This document shows positions 8,916-15,817 of a stretch of 15,817 nt of DNA, in pieces. The stretch comes from Ephemerocybe angulata. Taxonomy: Eukaryota > Basidiomycota > Agaricomycetes > Agaricales > Psathyrellaceae. The translations under genes and the position numbers were made by a program. The notes beneath the pieces are model-generated. The model was not told where the DNA came from, did no database searches, and saw nothing but the letters and a program-made list of their open reading frames with translations. Location: positions 1-15,817 of the forward strand of contig JAACJK010000099.1 of NCBI GenBank assembly GCA_013368325.1, in the 5' to 3' direction. Within the stretch, counting starts at the first letter, position 1. Every line of letters starts with the position of its first letter.

Positions 8916-9529
8916 TTCACGTTGAAAGGATCGTCTCAGAACGCTTCATAGATATCGGTGCTAAAACGTTTTGCACTTTGGAGAGAGGTCTGAGAGAGAA
9001 TGCGGGAGAGAGCCGTTCTAACCAAGGGCGGTGTGTGGTCCGTTCGGTGTATGTTGAGAAGGGTGTTCCCTGCCGTACCCAAAGTATAAGTATGGACTGT
9101 ATAGTTGAGCGCTTTCGTAAAAAGTCAGTGACAAGCTACTCCCGGCTACTTGTCTGCTAGGCGGGTATGTATGCTGATGGGCCCAGTTGGTAATAATCTT
9201 GTACTGCTTATATTTTGAGTTGAATCCCCATAGGCCCCACGTCGGACTGTATCGTCTATGTTTAGAGATTGGGCGGTAAGAGCGAGGAAAGGGAGGGCCT
9301 TGGGAGGGCCCTCCTCGCGGTGCCATAAAATCCAGTCCCGGAGAGCTAATCTAATTGATCATCAATATTGCTCCCTTAGTAGGGAGTAACGTCCGCTGGC
9401 CATGGTGCTTCCAAGCTTCTCCTTTTTGGCGCAGCAAATTGAGTATCCCAGGCAGATGCTGAGCGCTGAGGCCTGAGTCACCACCACCACGGTTGCCATA
9501 TTTGCCTCTGTGTGAGAAAGCCTGTCACG
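8916..9529. other. Intergenic stretch, no confident gene
   Basis: This should hold the promoter of the membrane protein gene (minus strand from 8915) and the 3' flank of the left BTB copy. Minus-strand open frames at 9018-9326 and 9362-9661 show no domain; the latter runs into the decayed 3' part of the BTB copy. There is a short GC-rich direct repeat, GGGAGGGCC, at 9292-9311. Confidence 0.45.
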
Positions 9530-11002
9530 GTGTCGAGAATGCGACATGCCAGCCGCTCGGGTCTCGTCCTCGTTATGTTGATATTTGCATGCCAGACCCC
9601 GGTGGCCGCCCCGTCCGGCGTCAAGCTCTGGGAGGCTCTGGGTACTTGGGAATACACACACAGAGACAGAGGAGTACTTGAATTCGATGGACCAGTGTCA
9701 GTGGGCTGGCCGAACCTCTACGAGATTGATACGGAGATGAGCATAGTTTCCAAGGTACGGTTTTTCGGCGTAAACTTGGGGGGACCGCACTAAGTATCCA
9801 TATACAGTATTCGGGACTTTCAGCGAGTTACATCTTTTGCTACTCCTTTTAGGAATCACTGACATATTCTAGTAGTTCACTATCGGTGCTGCCAATGGAG
9901 GAGCCACCAATGGCGCTGCGAATGGCGGCGCCGTTGTTGGCGCCGCCAATGGAGGAGCCCACACTGACGGCGCTGCGAACGGCGGAGCCAACAACGGTGC
10001 CGCCAATGGGGGAGCCCACAACGGCGCCGCCAATGAAGGAGCCAACAACGGCGCTGCGAACAATACTAACGGTGCCTCCAATGGAGGAGCCAACAACGGT
10101 GCCGCCAATGGAGGAGCCAACAACGGCGTTGCGAACGGCGGAGCCAACAACGGAGGTGCTGCGAATCCAGGTGCTGCTAACGGGGGTGCTGCGAATGGAG
10201 GCACTGCTAAGGGGGGTGCTGCCAATGGAGGCGCTGCTAACGGGGGTGCTGCCAATGGAGGCGCTGCTAACGGGGGTGCTGCCAATGGAGGTGCCGCCAA
10301 TGGAGGCGCTGCTAATGGAGGCGCTGCTAATGGAGGCACTGCTAACGGGGTGCCGCCAATGTGGAGCCAAGAACGGCCCGGTGCTGCTGTTCTAGAAAGT
10401 ACTTCAGGTCGCGATGAATACGATAAATGCCCCAATCGAACGCCCGTAATTCCTTCGCCGTCTTGCTCGAAATGGGCGTTTCGCAGCTTTCGCTCATTGA
10501 TTCTCCTGGTTGCCCATTTGCGGATCTGATTGAACATGGTGAGTGTGTTTTCTTCGTAGATGTCAGTCGAGGAAGGCGTATGTACCGGTTCCATGTTATA
10601 CTTCGTCGCCAGCTTGAGTGAGTCTTGCCAGTCATGGATGTCTAACTCTAACTCGGCGGGCACAACCCCTTCAGTCGTCCTTCAGAATGATAAGGTGTGT
10701 CAGAACACGGCGAGGTGCGGATGGCTGCGTACAACGGTACGAGGAGCTTAACCAAGCTCGTCCATTCAGCAATCTTCTCTCCTTCCAAGACGATCGGGTT
10801 GTTCTTGCTGCTTCCTTCCAGGCCCTCCCCACTAGTATTTTGCGTATCCTGAGGCTGAGGCATCTGAAACATATCCTCAAACACCTCTGAGACAGAAAGA
10901 GATGCGCGTGGAACGCTGAGGATCTCATCTTCAATCTGTGGGGTGGTCAGCACATTCTCAGTGTAGGAGCGGTGTTGGGCACCTTGAGGAACACGTCCGC
11001 CA
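9530..11002 (-). pseudogene. BTB/POZ zinc-binding protein gene, copy 1, interrupted by a minisatellite
   Basis: ATG at 11002 opens MADVFLKVPN. After a frame change or short intron (acceptor CCCACAG near 10940) comes a BTB/POZ core: IEDEILSVPRASLSVSEVFE then DMFQMPQP, NPIVLEGEKIAEWTSLVKLL and a PLY end. BTB domains mediate dimerisation and often recruit Cullin-3 ligases. A second intron-like gap leads to DIHDWQDSLKLATKYNME, the helical part after the BTB. The reading then runs into a Pro/Ala/Leu repeat (9878-10350) that copy 2 lacks. Beyond the repeat, 9770-9650 aligns collinearly with the copy 2 stretch that precedes its zinc-binding pairs (both contain the string AAGTACTCCTCTGTC), but the cysteine motifs are eroded. 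I infer a decayed paralogue disrupted by repeat expansion. As it stands, a 264-codon frame (9869-10663) fuses the mid-region to the repeat. Confidence 0.7.
9878..10350 (+). repeat. Coding-phase minisatellite, 15/27/30-bp units
   Basis: Imperfect tandem repeats of the 15-mer GGNGCTGCNAANGGN. In the right half (10150-10350) units pair into 30-bp blocks alternating AACGGG and AATGGA; in the left half a 27-bp unit with an added GGAGCCAAC prevails. All unit lengths are multiples of three, so several frames stay open on both strands: plus Gly-Ala-Ala-Asn-Gly, minus Ala-Pro-Pro-Leu-Ala or Ser-Ser-Ala-Ser-Ile. It lies inside BTB copy 1 and is absent from copies 2 and 3. Confidence 0.9.
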
Positions 11003-11419
11003 TTGCGCAATTGAAGTGAGGGTGTAGACTCGGAAGAAGGTCTGCGACGTAAATGTCGAGGTCTGAGGCAATTTCGATCGCTGTCACGGGCTGGTTCTTA
11101 TTTGGGAGAAGTTTAAGCGCCCGTGCCGCGTGCACCGCCATCCTGCCATTCGATCATGACTATTGCGCTAGCCGTGTGTAGCTAGACACCGCTATGCATG
11201 TTTATTTGGCGGAATAGGAAGAAACGCGAAAAAGGGTCGGTGCAGAAGACTTAAGGGGGCGTTTAGATTAGAAGCGACTGGTGTGAGGTAGAGCTGCGAG
11301 CAAAACCTCTGATGAGGAGAATACCAGGAGGAGGCGAGTACAAGATACAACGAAGAGTACAGATACAGCGAGAGTCACAGCTAATGTACAGAAGCAGAGT
11401 CCTACTCCGAGGTCCACCT
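11003..11419. other. Spacer between BTB copies 1 and 2
   Basis: 11003-11195 is the 5' flank of copy 1 and matches the 5' flank of copy 2. This includes the conserved block at 11082-11130 and a 19-base string at 11176-11194 (ending GACACCGCTA) matching 12721-12739 with two differences. 11200-11419 is the 3' flank of copy 2, with no gene seen. Confidence 0.6.
11082..11130 (-). promoter_or_regulatory. Conserved promoter block of BTB copy 1
   Basis: The 30 bases at 11101-11130 (TTTGGGAGAAGTTTAAGCGC and on, plus strand) are almost identical to the reverse complement of 14128-14157 and similar to 12646-12673. In gene sense the block reads GCACGGGCGCTTAAACTTC, then TCCCAAATAAG, ending about 80 bases before the ATG; AAATAAG may serve as a TATA-like box. 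Confidence 0.55.
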
Positions 11420-12510
11420 CTAATAGCAAAGCTTGATCTCCTCCTCGAACGCCTCCTCAATGAGTTCGTTGATGTCGTACACTCTCGTTACCGGGAAATG
11501 CTGATTGATATGAAACTTCTCTTTGCACGTCGTGCACTGATAATAGGCCGCCCAATTCTTGGAATAAATCGACTTGGAGCACTGGCTGCAATGATTGTGG
11601 CCAACCTGGCTCGAAGACCGGTCCAGTCTCTATCCCAGTCGGTGACGGCCAGCGTTTCTTCCTCGCCATGTCGATGCCCGCATGTCAGACAAGCCAGGTT
11701 GTCGGGGTACATGGGAGCCCCGCATGTGCCCTTGCGGCATTTGACAGAGGAGTACTTGATTCGTATGGATATTGGGTTGGCCCAATCGCTGGCGATGGAT
11801 TTGGGGATGAGGATGGTATACAGAATCGGGGGACCGCAGAGCCTTTTCGATCCAGAACAACTTTACAACCGTTTGCAAGCGGCTGGCTCCTCCCAGTTCT
11901 GACATAGATAAGCCGAGATTGAGTGTAGAGTCGAGGAGGGCGTTGACGGCGGCGGTGCTGCCGTCGACTATGAAGGACTTTACGTGGTATTCAAGTCCCC
12001 ACTCGATCTTGTGTCTGTACCAATAGCGATCTTCGCCATCGATCGCCTCAATTGCGCGTTTGCGGACCTGGAAGGTGATGAGAGTGTCTTCTAGATGCCA
12101 ATCGAGGAAGGCGTACCGGTTCTATATTATACTTCGTCGCCAGCTTGAGCGAGTCGTGCCAGTCGTAGATGCTTAAATTGGTGGGCATATTCCCTCCGGT
12201 CGACCTTCAGAATGATAAGGGTATGTCAGAAGACGGTAGAGTAAGGATGGGTGCGTACAAGGGTATGAGGACCTTAATTAGGGTCCTCCATTCAGCAATC
12301 TTCTCTCCTTCCAAGACGATCGGGTTGTCCCTCGTGCTGCCTTCCGGCTTGGAGGCTGAGGCGCCTGGAACATATCCTCAAACACCTGAGCGATAGCAAG
12401 AGATGCCCTCGGAACGCTGAGAATCTCATCTTCGATCTGTGGAGGTGGTCAGCGTATCTTCTCCGTGTAAGCAATGAGTGGTTGGGCACCTTGAGGAAGA
12501 CGTCCGCCAT
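11420..12510 (-). pseudogene. BTB/POZ zinc-binding protein gene, copy 2 (most complete copy, frameshifted)
   Basis: Starts at ATG 12510 (MADVFLKVPN) and ends at TAG 11422-11420. The BTB core reads IEDEILSVPRASLAIAQVFE, DMFQAPQPP, then, after a one-base shift, NPIVLEGEKIAEWRTLIKVL and IPLY. Further on: YDWHDSLKLATKYNIEP, a likely intron (GTACGCC to ATCTAG near 12115-12090), an exon with FQVRKRAIEAIDGEDRYWY and the hydrophobic end LLDSTLNLGLSMSELGGASR, and then the zinc-binding part. That part has YPDNLACLTCGH (11680-11691) followed by a C-x2-C-x14-C-x2-C ribbon (11525-11590) and an acidic end. BTB plus C-terminal Cys pairs suggests a protein-interaction adaptor; function is unknown. Frame changes near 12350, 11870 and 11600 are not explained by plausible introns, so it may be a pseudogene or contain sequence errors. 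If those are errors, this is an ordinary gene. Confidence 0.75.
11525..11590 (-). other. C-terminal Cys4 zinc ribbon of BTB copy 2
   Basis: Minus strand reads CSQC, 14 residues, then CTTC followed by Lys-Glu-Lys-Phe-His, an orderly zinc ribbon, and then a conserved acidic tail to the stop. A further CLTC pair with a Cys 13 residues before it lies at 11680-11730 in another frame. Confidence 0.65.
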
Positions 12511-13028
12511 TGCGAGGGTGGAAGAAGGTGAAGAAGGACTGTGAGGTATGAAGTGGATGAGGATTGAATATTGAGGGTACAGCTCCTGCTTATCGATCAA
12601 ACGAGGTCAGTTGCTAAAAGCTCCTCCGTCACGGGCCGATACTACTTTGGGAGACGCTTAAGCGCCCGTGCGACTAGTCTGTCCTGTAATTCAATGAGAC
12701 TACTGGGCTATATTAGCCGCGTGCAGCTGGACACCGCTAAGTGATGACCCTCCGAAGACGGGAAGAAGGGAAAATGTTACGAGCATGGATTTACGCCTGA
12801 GCGTAAGCCGCAGACTGCTGTCCGATTCTTCAGGCCAATTGGTTTACCTTGCATCATACTCCGGCCATACCTTATCACACCGACCGTTGACATGGAGCTT
12901 CGCGCAGTCCAATTTCAATCTGTTTATTGGGGAACGAGGCTCGAATTGTGAATGTCGACAACGGTCAGGAGGGTCGCTGCAGCTAGGTAGCAAAGGCATG
13001 AAAGCAGTAAACGCACAGTAGACCCGAA
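12511..13028. other. 5' flank of BTB copy 2 and intergenic stretch
   Basis: 12511-12740 matches the copy 1 upstream region, including the conserved block and the string GACACCGCTA. 12741-13028 lies downstream of the SAP18 stop; a 78-codon plus-strand frame there (12785-13021) has no recognisable feature. Confidence 0.6.
12628..12673 (-). promoter_or_regulatory. Conserved promoter block of BTB copy 2
   Basis: Plus strand GTCACGGGCCGAT, then TTTGGGAGACGCTTAAGCGC and CCGTGCG. It corresponds base for base, with a few changes, to the blocks upstream of copies 1 and 3 and ends about 118 bases before the ATG. The TATA-like AAATAAG of the other copies is AAAGTAG here. Confidence 0.55.
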
Positions 13029-14028
13029 TCAATCGAACCGACGCCTCCTCGGCGGCGACCTCGACCTGGACCTCGATCTGGAGGCCTCCCTCCCCTTCCG
13101 CCCCTCGCGCCCCACCCACCGCCGCCCCTCGGAGGAGGAGGCGAAAACTCTCTCCTCGGCGGCGGAACCCGCCTATCATCCCTCTCACGTCAAAATCCTG
13201 TCCTATCCCTATCTCTCTCCTGTCCCTGTCCCTCTCCCGATCTCTATCACCCCTCCCACCAAACCCTCCCTCCCCTTCGGCCCGGCGCATCCGACCCCCA
13301 CGCCAATGGCCCCAGCACCCCTCGCGCACCGCACCAACCCGTACCCTCCATCCCTCTCCCCACCCGTCTTCCACCCGCACTCGGCACAGCAGCGTCGCCC
13401 CGCTCCCCTTAATCGCCAGCTCCGCCGGGCCCCCGCGTTCGGCAGAAGCACACTCACACAGAGGTAATCCCCCGGCACGAATCTCAGTTCCTCCAGCGTC
13501 CGCTCCTCCTTTCTCTTTGGCTGAGGGCGTCGCCGGGTGCTGTTCGTCGTCCTGGAGGAGTCGGGCGCGGTGGAGGCGAGCGAGCCCGGCTCGCCGAGGA
13601 TGTCGCGCGAGTACACTTGGCCGAGCTCCTGGAGGCGAATCGGCCTTTGTTCGTGCTGTCTGCGTAGACGGTGCGGAAGGAGATCTTGCCAGCGGGTTTT
13701 GAACGCGTCGACGTGCGGGAGGTGTTGCGGAGCGTCGTCAAACTTCTCGGAGCGTAGCATCTCTCCTTTTATCTCAGATTAGCATTGCAGGAGAGGGAGG
13801 GCAGAGGGCAGTAATGCGCACCAGGTGAAAAGCTGGTGTTCGTCGGTTGTGGGAAGGTGCCGTCTTCGAAGAGCCCAGACGGTGGAACCCCGCCGACTTT
13901 GGCGAAGGTTCGGATGAGGAAGGGGGCTGTCGTTTGATAGAACGTTTTAGGGGTTCTAGAGTGTTACGAACACAGCGGACCTGTTCGGGATACCAGAGGC
14001 GGGCCTGCGGGTCGTGGTCGACGTCCAT
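13029..14028 (-). pseudogene. SAP18: SAP18-like Sin3/HDAC and ASAP complex subunit, copy 1 (frameshifted)
   Basis: SAP18 has a ubiquitin-like fold and works in the Sin3-histone deacetylase corepressor and, with Acinus and RNPS1, in the ASAP splicing complex. Start ATG at 14028 (MDVDHDPQ). Diagnostic blocks: APFLIRTFAKVGG, EDGTFP and EHQLFTW, an intron (GTGCGC near 13818 to AAAAG near 13766), then GDATLREV, TTLRN, VYADSTNKGRFA, ELGQVYSRDILGEPGSLAST and RTLEELRFVPGDYLCVSVLL. The tail is Gly/Arg-rich with an Arg-Asp repeat (about 13235-13210) and ends SRSRSRSRSPPRRRRFD, TGA at 13031-13029; fungal SAP18 proteins often carry such an RS tail. One-base shifts occur in at least five places (near 13935, 13880, 13845, 13740 and 13645). 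The first intron acceptor, AAACAG in copy 2, is AAACGACAG here. Identification is firm; whether it is expressed is doubtful. Confidence 0.8.
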
Positions 14029-14270
14029 CGTCAAGCTGTGGGCCTGACAAAGCAGGCTGTCTGCATTGATATGAGAATTTGCTCTGGGTCGATCCTGGTG
14101 GTGCCGACTTTATTTCTCCTAGTCCTGCCGCGCACGGGCGCTTAAACTTCTCCCAAATAAGCATCGGCTCGTGACATGGAAGCAACATCGATAAGCAGAA
14201 GTCTGTACCCTCACTCCTTACATTCACTTCATACCTCACAGACCTTCCCCCACATCCCTCACTTCTACCA
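14029..14270. other. Divergent promoter region between SAP18 copy 1 and inverted BTB copy 3
   Basis: Two genes face away from each other across 242 bases. 14035-14059 matches the SAP18 copy 2 upstream flank (15766-15789, including TGACAAAGCA). 14128-14175 is the BTB promoter block. 14176-14270 has the pyrimidine-rich 5' leader shared with BTB copy 2 (CTTCATACCTCACAG in both). Confidence 0.6.
14128..14175 (+). promoter_or_regulatory. Conserved promoter block of BTB copy 3 (inverted)
   Basis: Gene-sense sequence GCACGGGCGCTTAAACTTC followed by TCCCAAATAAG and GGCTCGTGAC. Identical over most of its length to the block upstream of copy 1, about 95 bases before the lost start codon. Its conservation next to a decayed gene suggests recent duplication. 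Confidence 0.55.
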
Positions 14271-14880
14271 CGCAGTGCGGACGTCTTCTCAAGGTGCTCA
14301 ACAATCTCTTACAGTGTTACACCGAGAAGATGTGCCGACCACACAGATCGAAGAAAAATTCTCGGCGTTCGAAGATATCTTCAGGCGCCTCAGCCTCAGA
14401 GCGAGCAAGCTGGGGAGGGCACAGCGGATTTCGAGGTCTGGAAGGCAGCACGAGGACAACCCAATCGTCTTGGAGCGAGAAAATTTGCCGAATGGAGGTT
14501 CTTAATCGCCGTCCTCGTCCCCTTGTACGCGTCCATCTTTGCCATAATAGCATCATCCTGAAGGACAAAAGGAGAGAATGTGCTCACCAAACAATACATC
14601 AACTGGGCAAAATACTCAAGCTGGCGACGAAGTATAATATGGCACTGGTATGCCCTCCTCGACCGTTGTGCCCTCACCTTCCCCCAGGTCCGCATGCGCG
14701 CAATTGAGGCATCAATGAAGAGTATAAGGTCCATTAGCACGAACACAAAATTGGCTGGGGACTTTCCACAGTAGTCGACGGCGTCAACGGCATCGTCAAT
14801 TCCCTCCTCGACTCTACACTCAAACTCGGCTTATATATGCAGAACTGGAACCACTCACCTTGCAAACTGGTTACGAACTC
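14271..14880 (+). pseudogene. BTB/POZ gene copy 3, inverted, start lost and truncated
   Basis: The plus strand aligns with the coding strand of copy 2. At 14271 the expected GCAATGGCGGACGTC has become GCAGTGCGGACGTC, so the ATG is gone. About 30 bases of the BTB core are deleted near 14365 (AGCGTTCCGAG... in copy 2 becomes GGCGTTCGAAG). Recognisable pieces remain in different frames: DNPIVLE near 14456, VPLYAS near 14520, the nucleotide string CAAGCTGGCGACGAAGTATA (14618-14637), and FPQVRMRAIEA near 14690. Similarity ends around 14880, before the zinc-binding part. This is a dead copy. Confidence 0.75.
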
Positions 14881-15550
14881 GCCACCACACGCGCGCACTC
14901 GCACATTGCAACGAAGAGAGGAAACGAAGATGGAGAAAGCGGCCAAAAAGCGGTACATGTATGGCGAGGTAACCCAACAGGCAAGATATGGTCTTCAGCA
15001 GAACCCGCCATGGCTAAAATGCTTCAAGAACATACGAGGTCATAGCTTTTCCCGCGATACCGTCCGATTCCTGAGGCCCAAAATGCCGCCAGGTCTGCCC
15101 GATGCTCAGTTTCGTAGCTTGCCGTCGTTGGCGAGCTGCAGGATGTCGCCGGCATGTGTGGAAGGGAGGCGCTGGGCGTTGTATACGTGGAGAGAGAGGG
15201 CGGATATGCAGAGGGAAGATGGGGAAGGGAAGAAAGGGGAGATGGAGACCGACGCGTCGCGACTTGACCTTATTTAGCGCACGCGCCGCGTGCACGGGCC
15301 CGATGCGTGGCATTTCAATCTCCGGTCCAACTCCGACGCGCAGGGGCTCCGAGGGCCAGTGAGCCCAAAGTGAGCTTGCTCCCTCTGCAGCGAGCGACGA
15401 GAGGCGAGCGATGAGCGCTTGTGCGGATTCGGCTGTGACGTCATGCCTCGGCACTCGGGCGCCTAAGGGTCGCATCTCACCTACAAACAAACACACACAC
15501 AACGAGATTAGTATGGGAAGGGAAGGGGAGGGGGAAGGGTTGGGGAAGGA
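14881..15550. other. Stretch between BTB copy 3 and SAP18 copy 2, no confident gene
   Basis: Open frames exist on both strands (plus 14837-15277, minus 15014-15502) but neither shows a domain. A G+C-rich string with alternating GC (GCGCACGCGCCGCGTGCACG, 15278-15297) resembles the sequence at 11118-11137 beside the BTB promoter block. 15483-15500 is an ACAAACAAACACACAC microsatellite-like run, and 15510-15545 is G-rich. Confidence 0.5.
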
Positions 15551-15758
15551 GTGAAAAGTTGGTGTTCGTCGGTTGTGGGCAGCGTGCCGTCTTCGAAGAG
15601 CCCCAGGCGGTGGAACCCGCCGACTTTGGCGAAGGTTCGGATGAGGAAGGGGGCTGTCTGTTTGATAGACTGTTTTAGTGGGTTTCTAGAGTGTTACGAA
15701 CACAGCGGACCTTGTCTCGAGATACCAGAGGCGGGCCTGCGGGTTCGTGGTCGTCCAT
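15551..15758 (-). pseudogene. SAP18: SAP18 5' fragment, copy 2 (exons 1-2 intact, remainder missing)
   Basis: Exon 1 is 15758-15711, 16 codons (MDDHEPAGPPLVSRDK). A 53-nt intron (GTCCGC donor at 15710, CAAACAG acceptor to 15658) is followed by exon 2 from 15657, reading TAPFLIRTFAKVGGFHRLGL and FEDGTLPTTDEHQLFT without any frameshift. Compared with copy 1, which is broken in the same stretch, these exons look functional. Right after the LFT codons, similarity to copy 1 stops at about 15551 and a Pro/Leu-rich frame ends within 13 codons; the DATLRE exon and the C-terminal half are absent. So this is a truncated duplicate, or the original locus cut by a rearrangement. The upstream sequence to 15789 is shared with copy 1. 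Confidence 0.75.
15658..15710 (-). other. 53-nt intron in SAP18 copy 2
   Basis: Phase-0 intron, GTCCGC...ATCAAACAG. Removing it gives SRDK-TAPFLIRTF, matching the conserved Arg-x-Lys-Thr order of the SAP18 family. In copy 1 the same site has lost its acceptor spacing. Confidence 0.7.
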
Positions 15759-15817
15759 CGTCAAGCTGTGGGCGCTGACAAAGCATGCGTAATGGGATTC
15801 CCCTCAAGTTACGCAGC

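Noticed and set aside
9512..9793. Plus-strand 93-codon frame with a leader-like hydrophobic stretch, resembling a secreted protein
   Set aside because: The segment aligns with the BTB copy 2 coding region on the opposite strand (9770-9650 against 11850-11740), so the hydrophobic stretch is a shadow of the decayed zinc-binding part.
9878..10350. CRISPR-like array
   Set aside because: The units are contiguous, with no unique spacers, and all lengths are multiples of three: a coding-type minisatellite in a eukaryotic setting.
9877..10528. Plus-strand Gly-Ala-Ala-Asn-Gly repeat protein of about 217 codons
   Set aside because: It has no upstream Met in frame (a TAG precedes it) and its flanks are antisense BTB sequence. 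The frame is open because the repeat units are multiples of three. A spliced upstream exon cannot be excluded.
9869..10663. 264-codon minus-strand frame as an independent alanine/proline-rich protein
   Set aside because: Its first 90 residues are the mid-part of the BTB gene and the rest is the minisatellite, so it is described as part of BTB copy 1.
12785..13021. Plus-strand 78-codon frame downstream of SAP18
   Set aside because: No family resemblance or promoter; it lies in the SAP18 3' flank.
14837..15502. Long open frames on both strands (146 and 162 codons)
   Set aside because: High G+C makes long frames common; neither has a domain, and the plus frame starts inside the decayed BTB copy 3.

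Overview
The window looks like nuclear DNA of a filamentous basidiomycete (Agaricomycete type; a Rhizoctonia-like fungus is my guess from family resemblance, not proven). The signs are short introns of about 53-64 nt with GT...AG borders interrupting the recognisable genes, a SAP18 gene of fungal type, a multi-pass membrane protein family common in Agaricomycetes, an expanded BTB/POZ family, and a composite Mutator-like (MULE) transposon gene. Nearly all readable genes are on the minus strand.

Layout. 1-168: 5' end of a small secreted protein gene running off the left edge. 169-1168: no gene I can support. 1169-7096: a probable decayed Mutator-like element. Clusters of a short TTGCGGT/TTGCGTT motif lie at both ends in largely opposite orientation. 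Between them a minus-strand reading runs from about 5829 to 1752 and carries, in order, a WRKY-GCM1-type zinc finger, MULE transposase motifs, a ubiquitin-protease-like His box, a PHD finger, a tudor/PWWP-like segment and a basic tail. A proline/glutamine-rich reading (5872-6374) sits just upstream. 7439-8915: multi-pass membrane protein gene with frameshifts.

9530-12510: two tandem minus-strand copies of one gene encoding an N-terminal BTB/POZ domain and C-terminal Cys-x2-Cys zinc-binding pairs. The left copy is interrupted by a ~470 bp coding-phase minisatellite. 13029-14028: SAP18, a Sin3/HDAC and ASAP complex subunit, with an RS/RD-rich tail and several frameshifts. 14271-14880: third BTB copy, inverted, start codon lost. 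15551-15758: second copy of the SAP18 5' end, whose first two exons are intact but whose remainder is missing.

The right third is therefore a segmentally duplicated BTB/SAP18 block, and the left half is a transposon relic. Single-base indels recur in almost every gene, so either most of these are decaying copies or the assembly carries uncorrected indels; the sequence alone cannot fully separate the two. I see no rRNA, tRNA, CRISPR array or replication origin.
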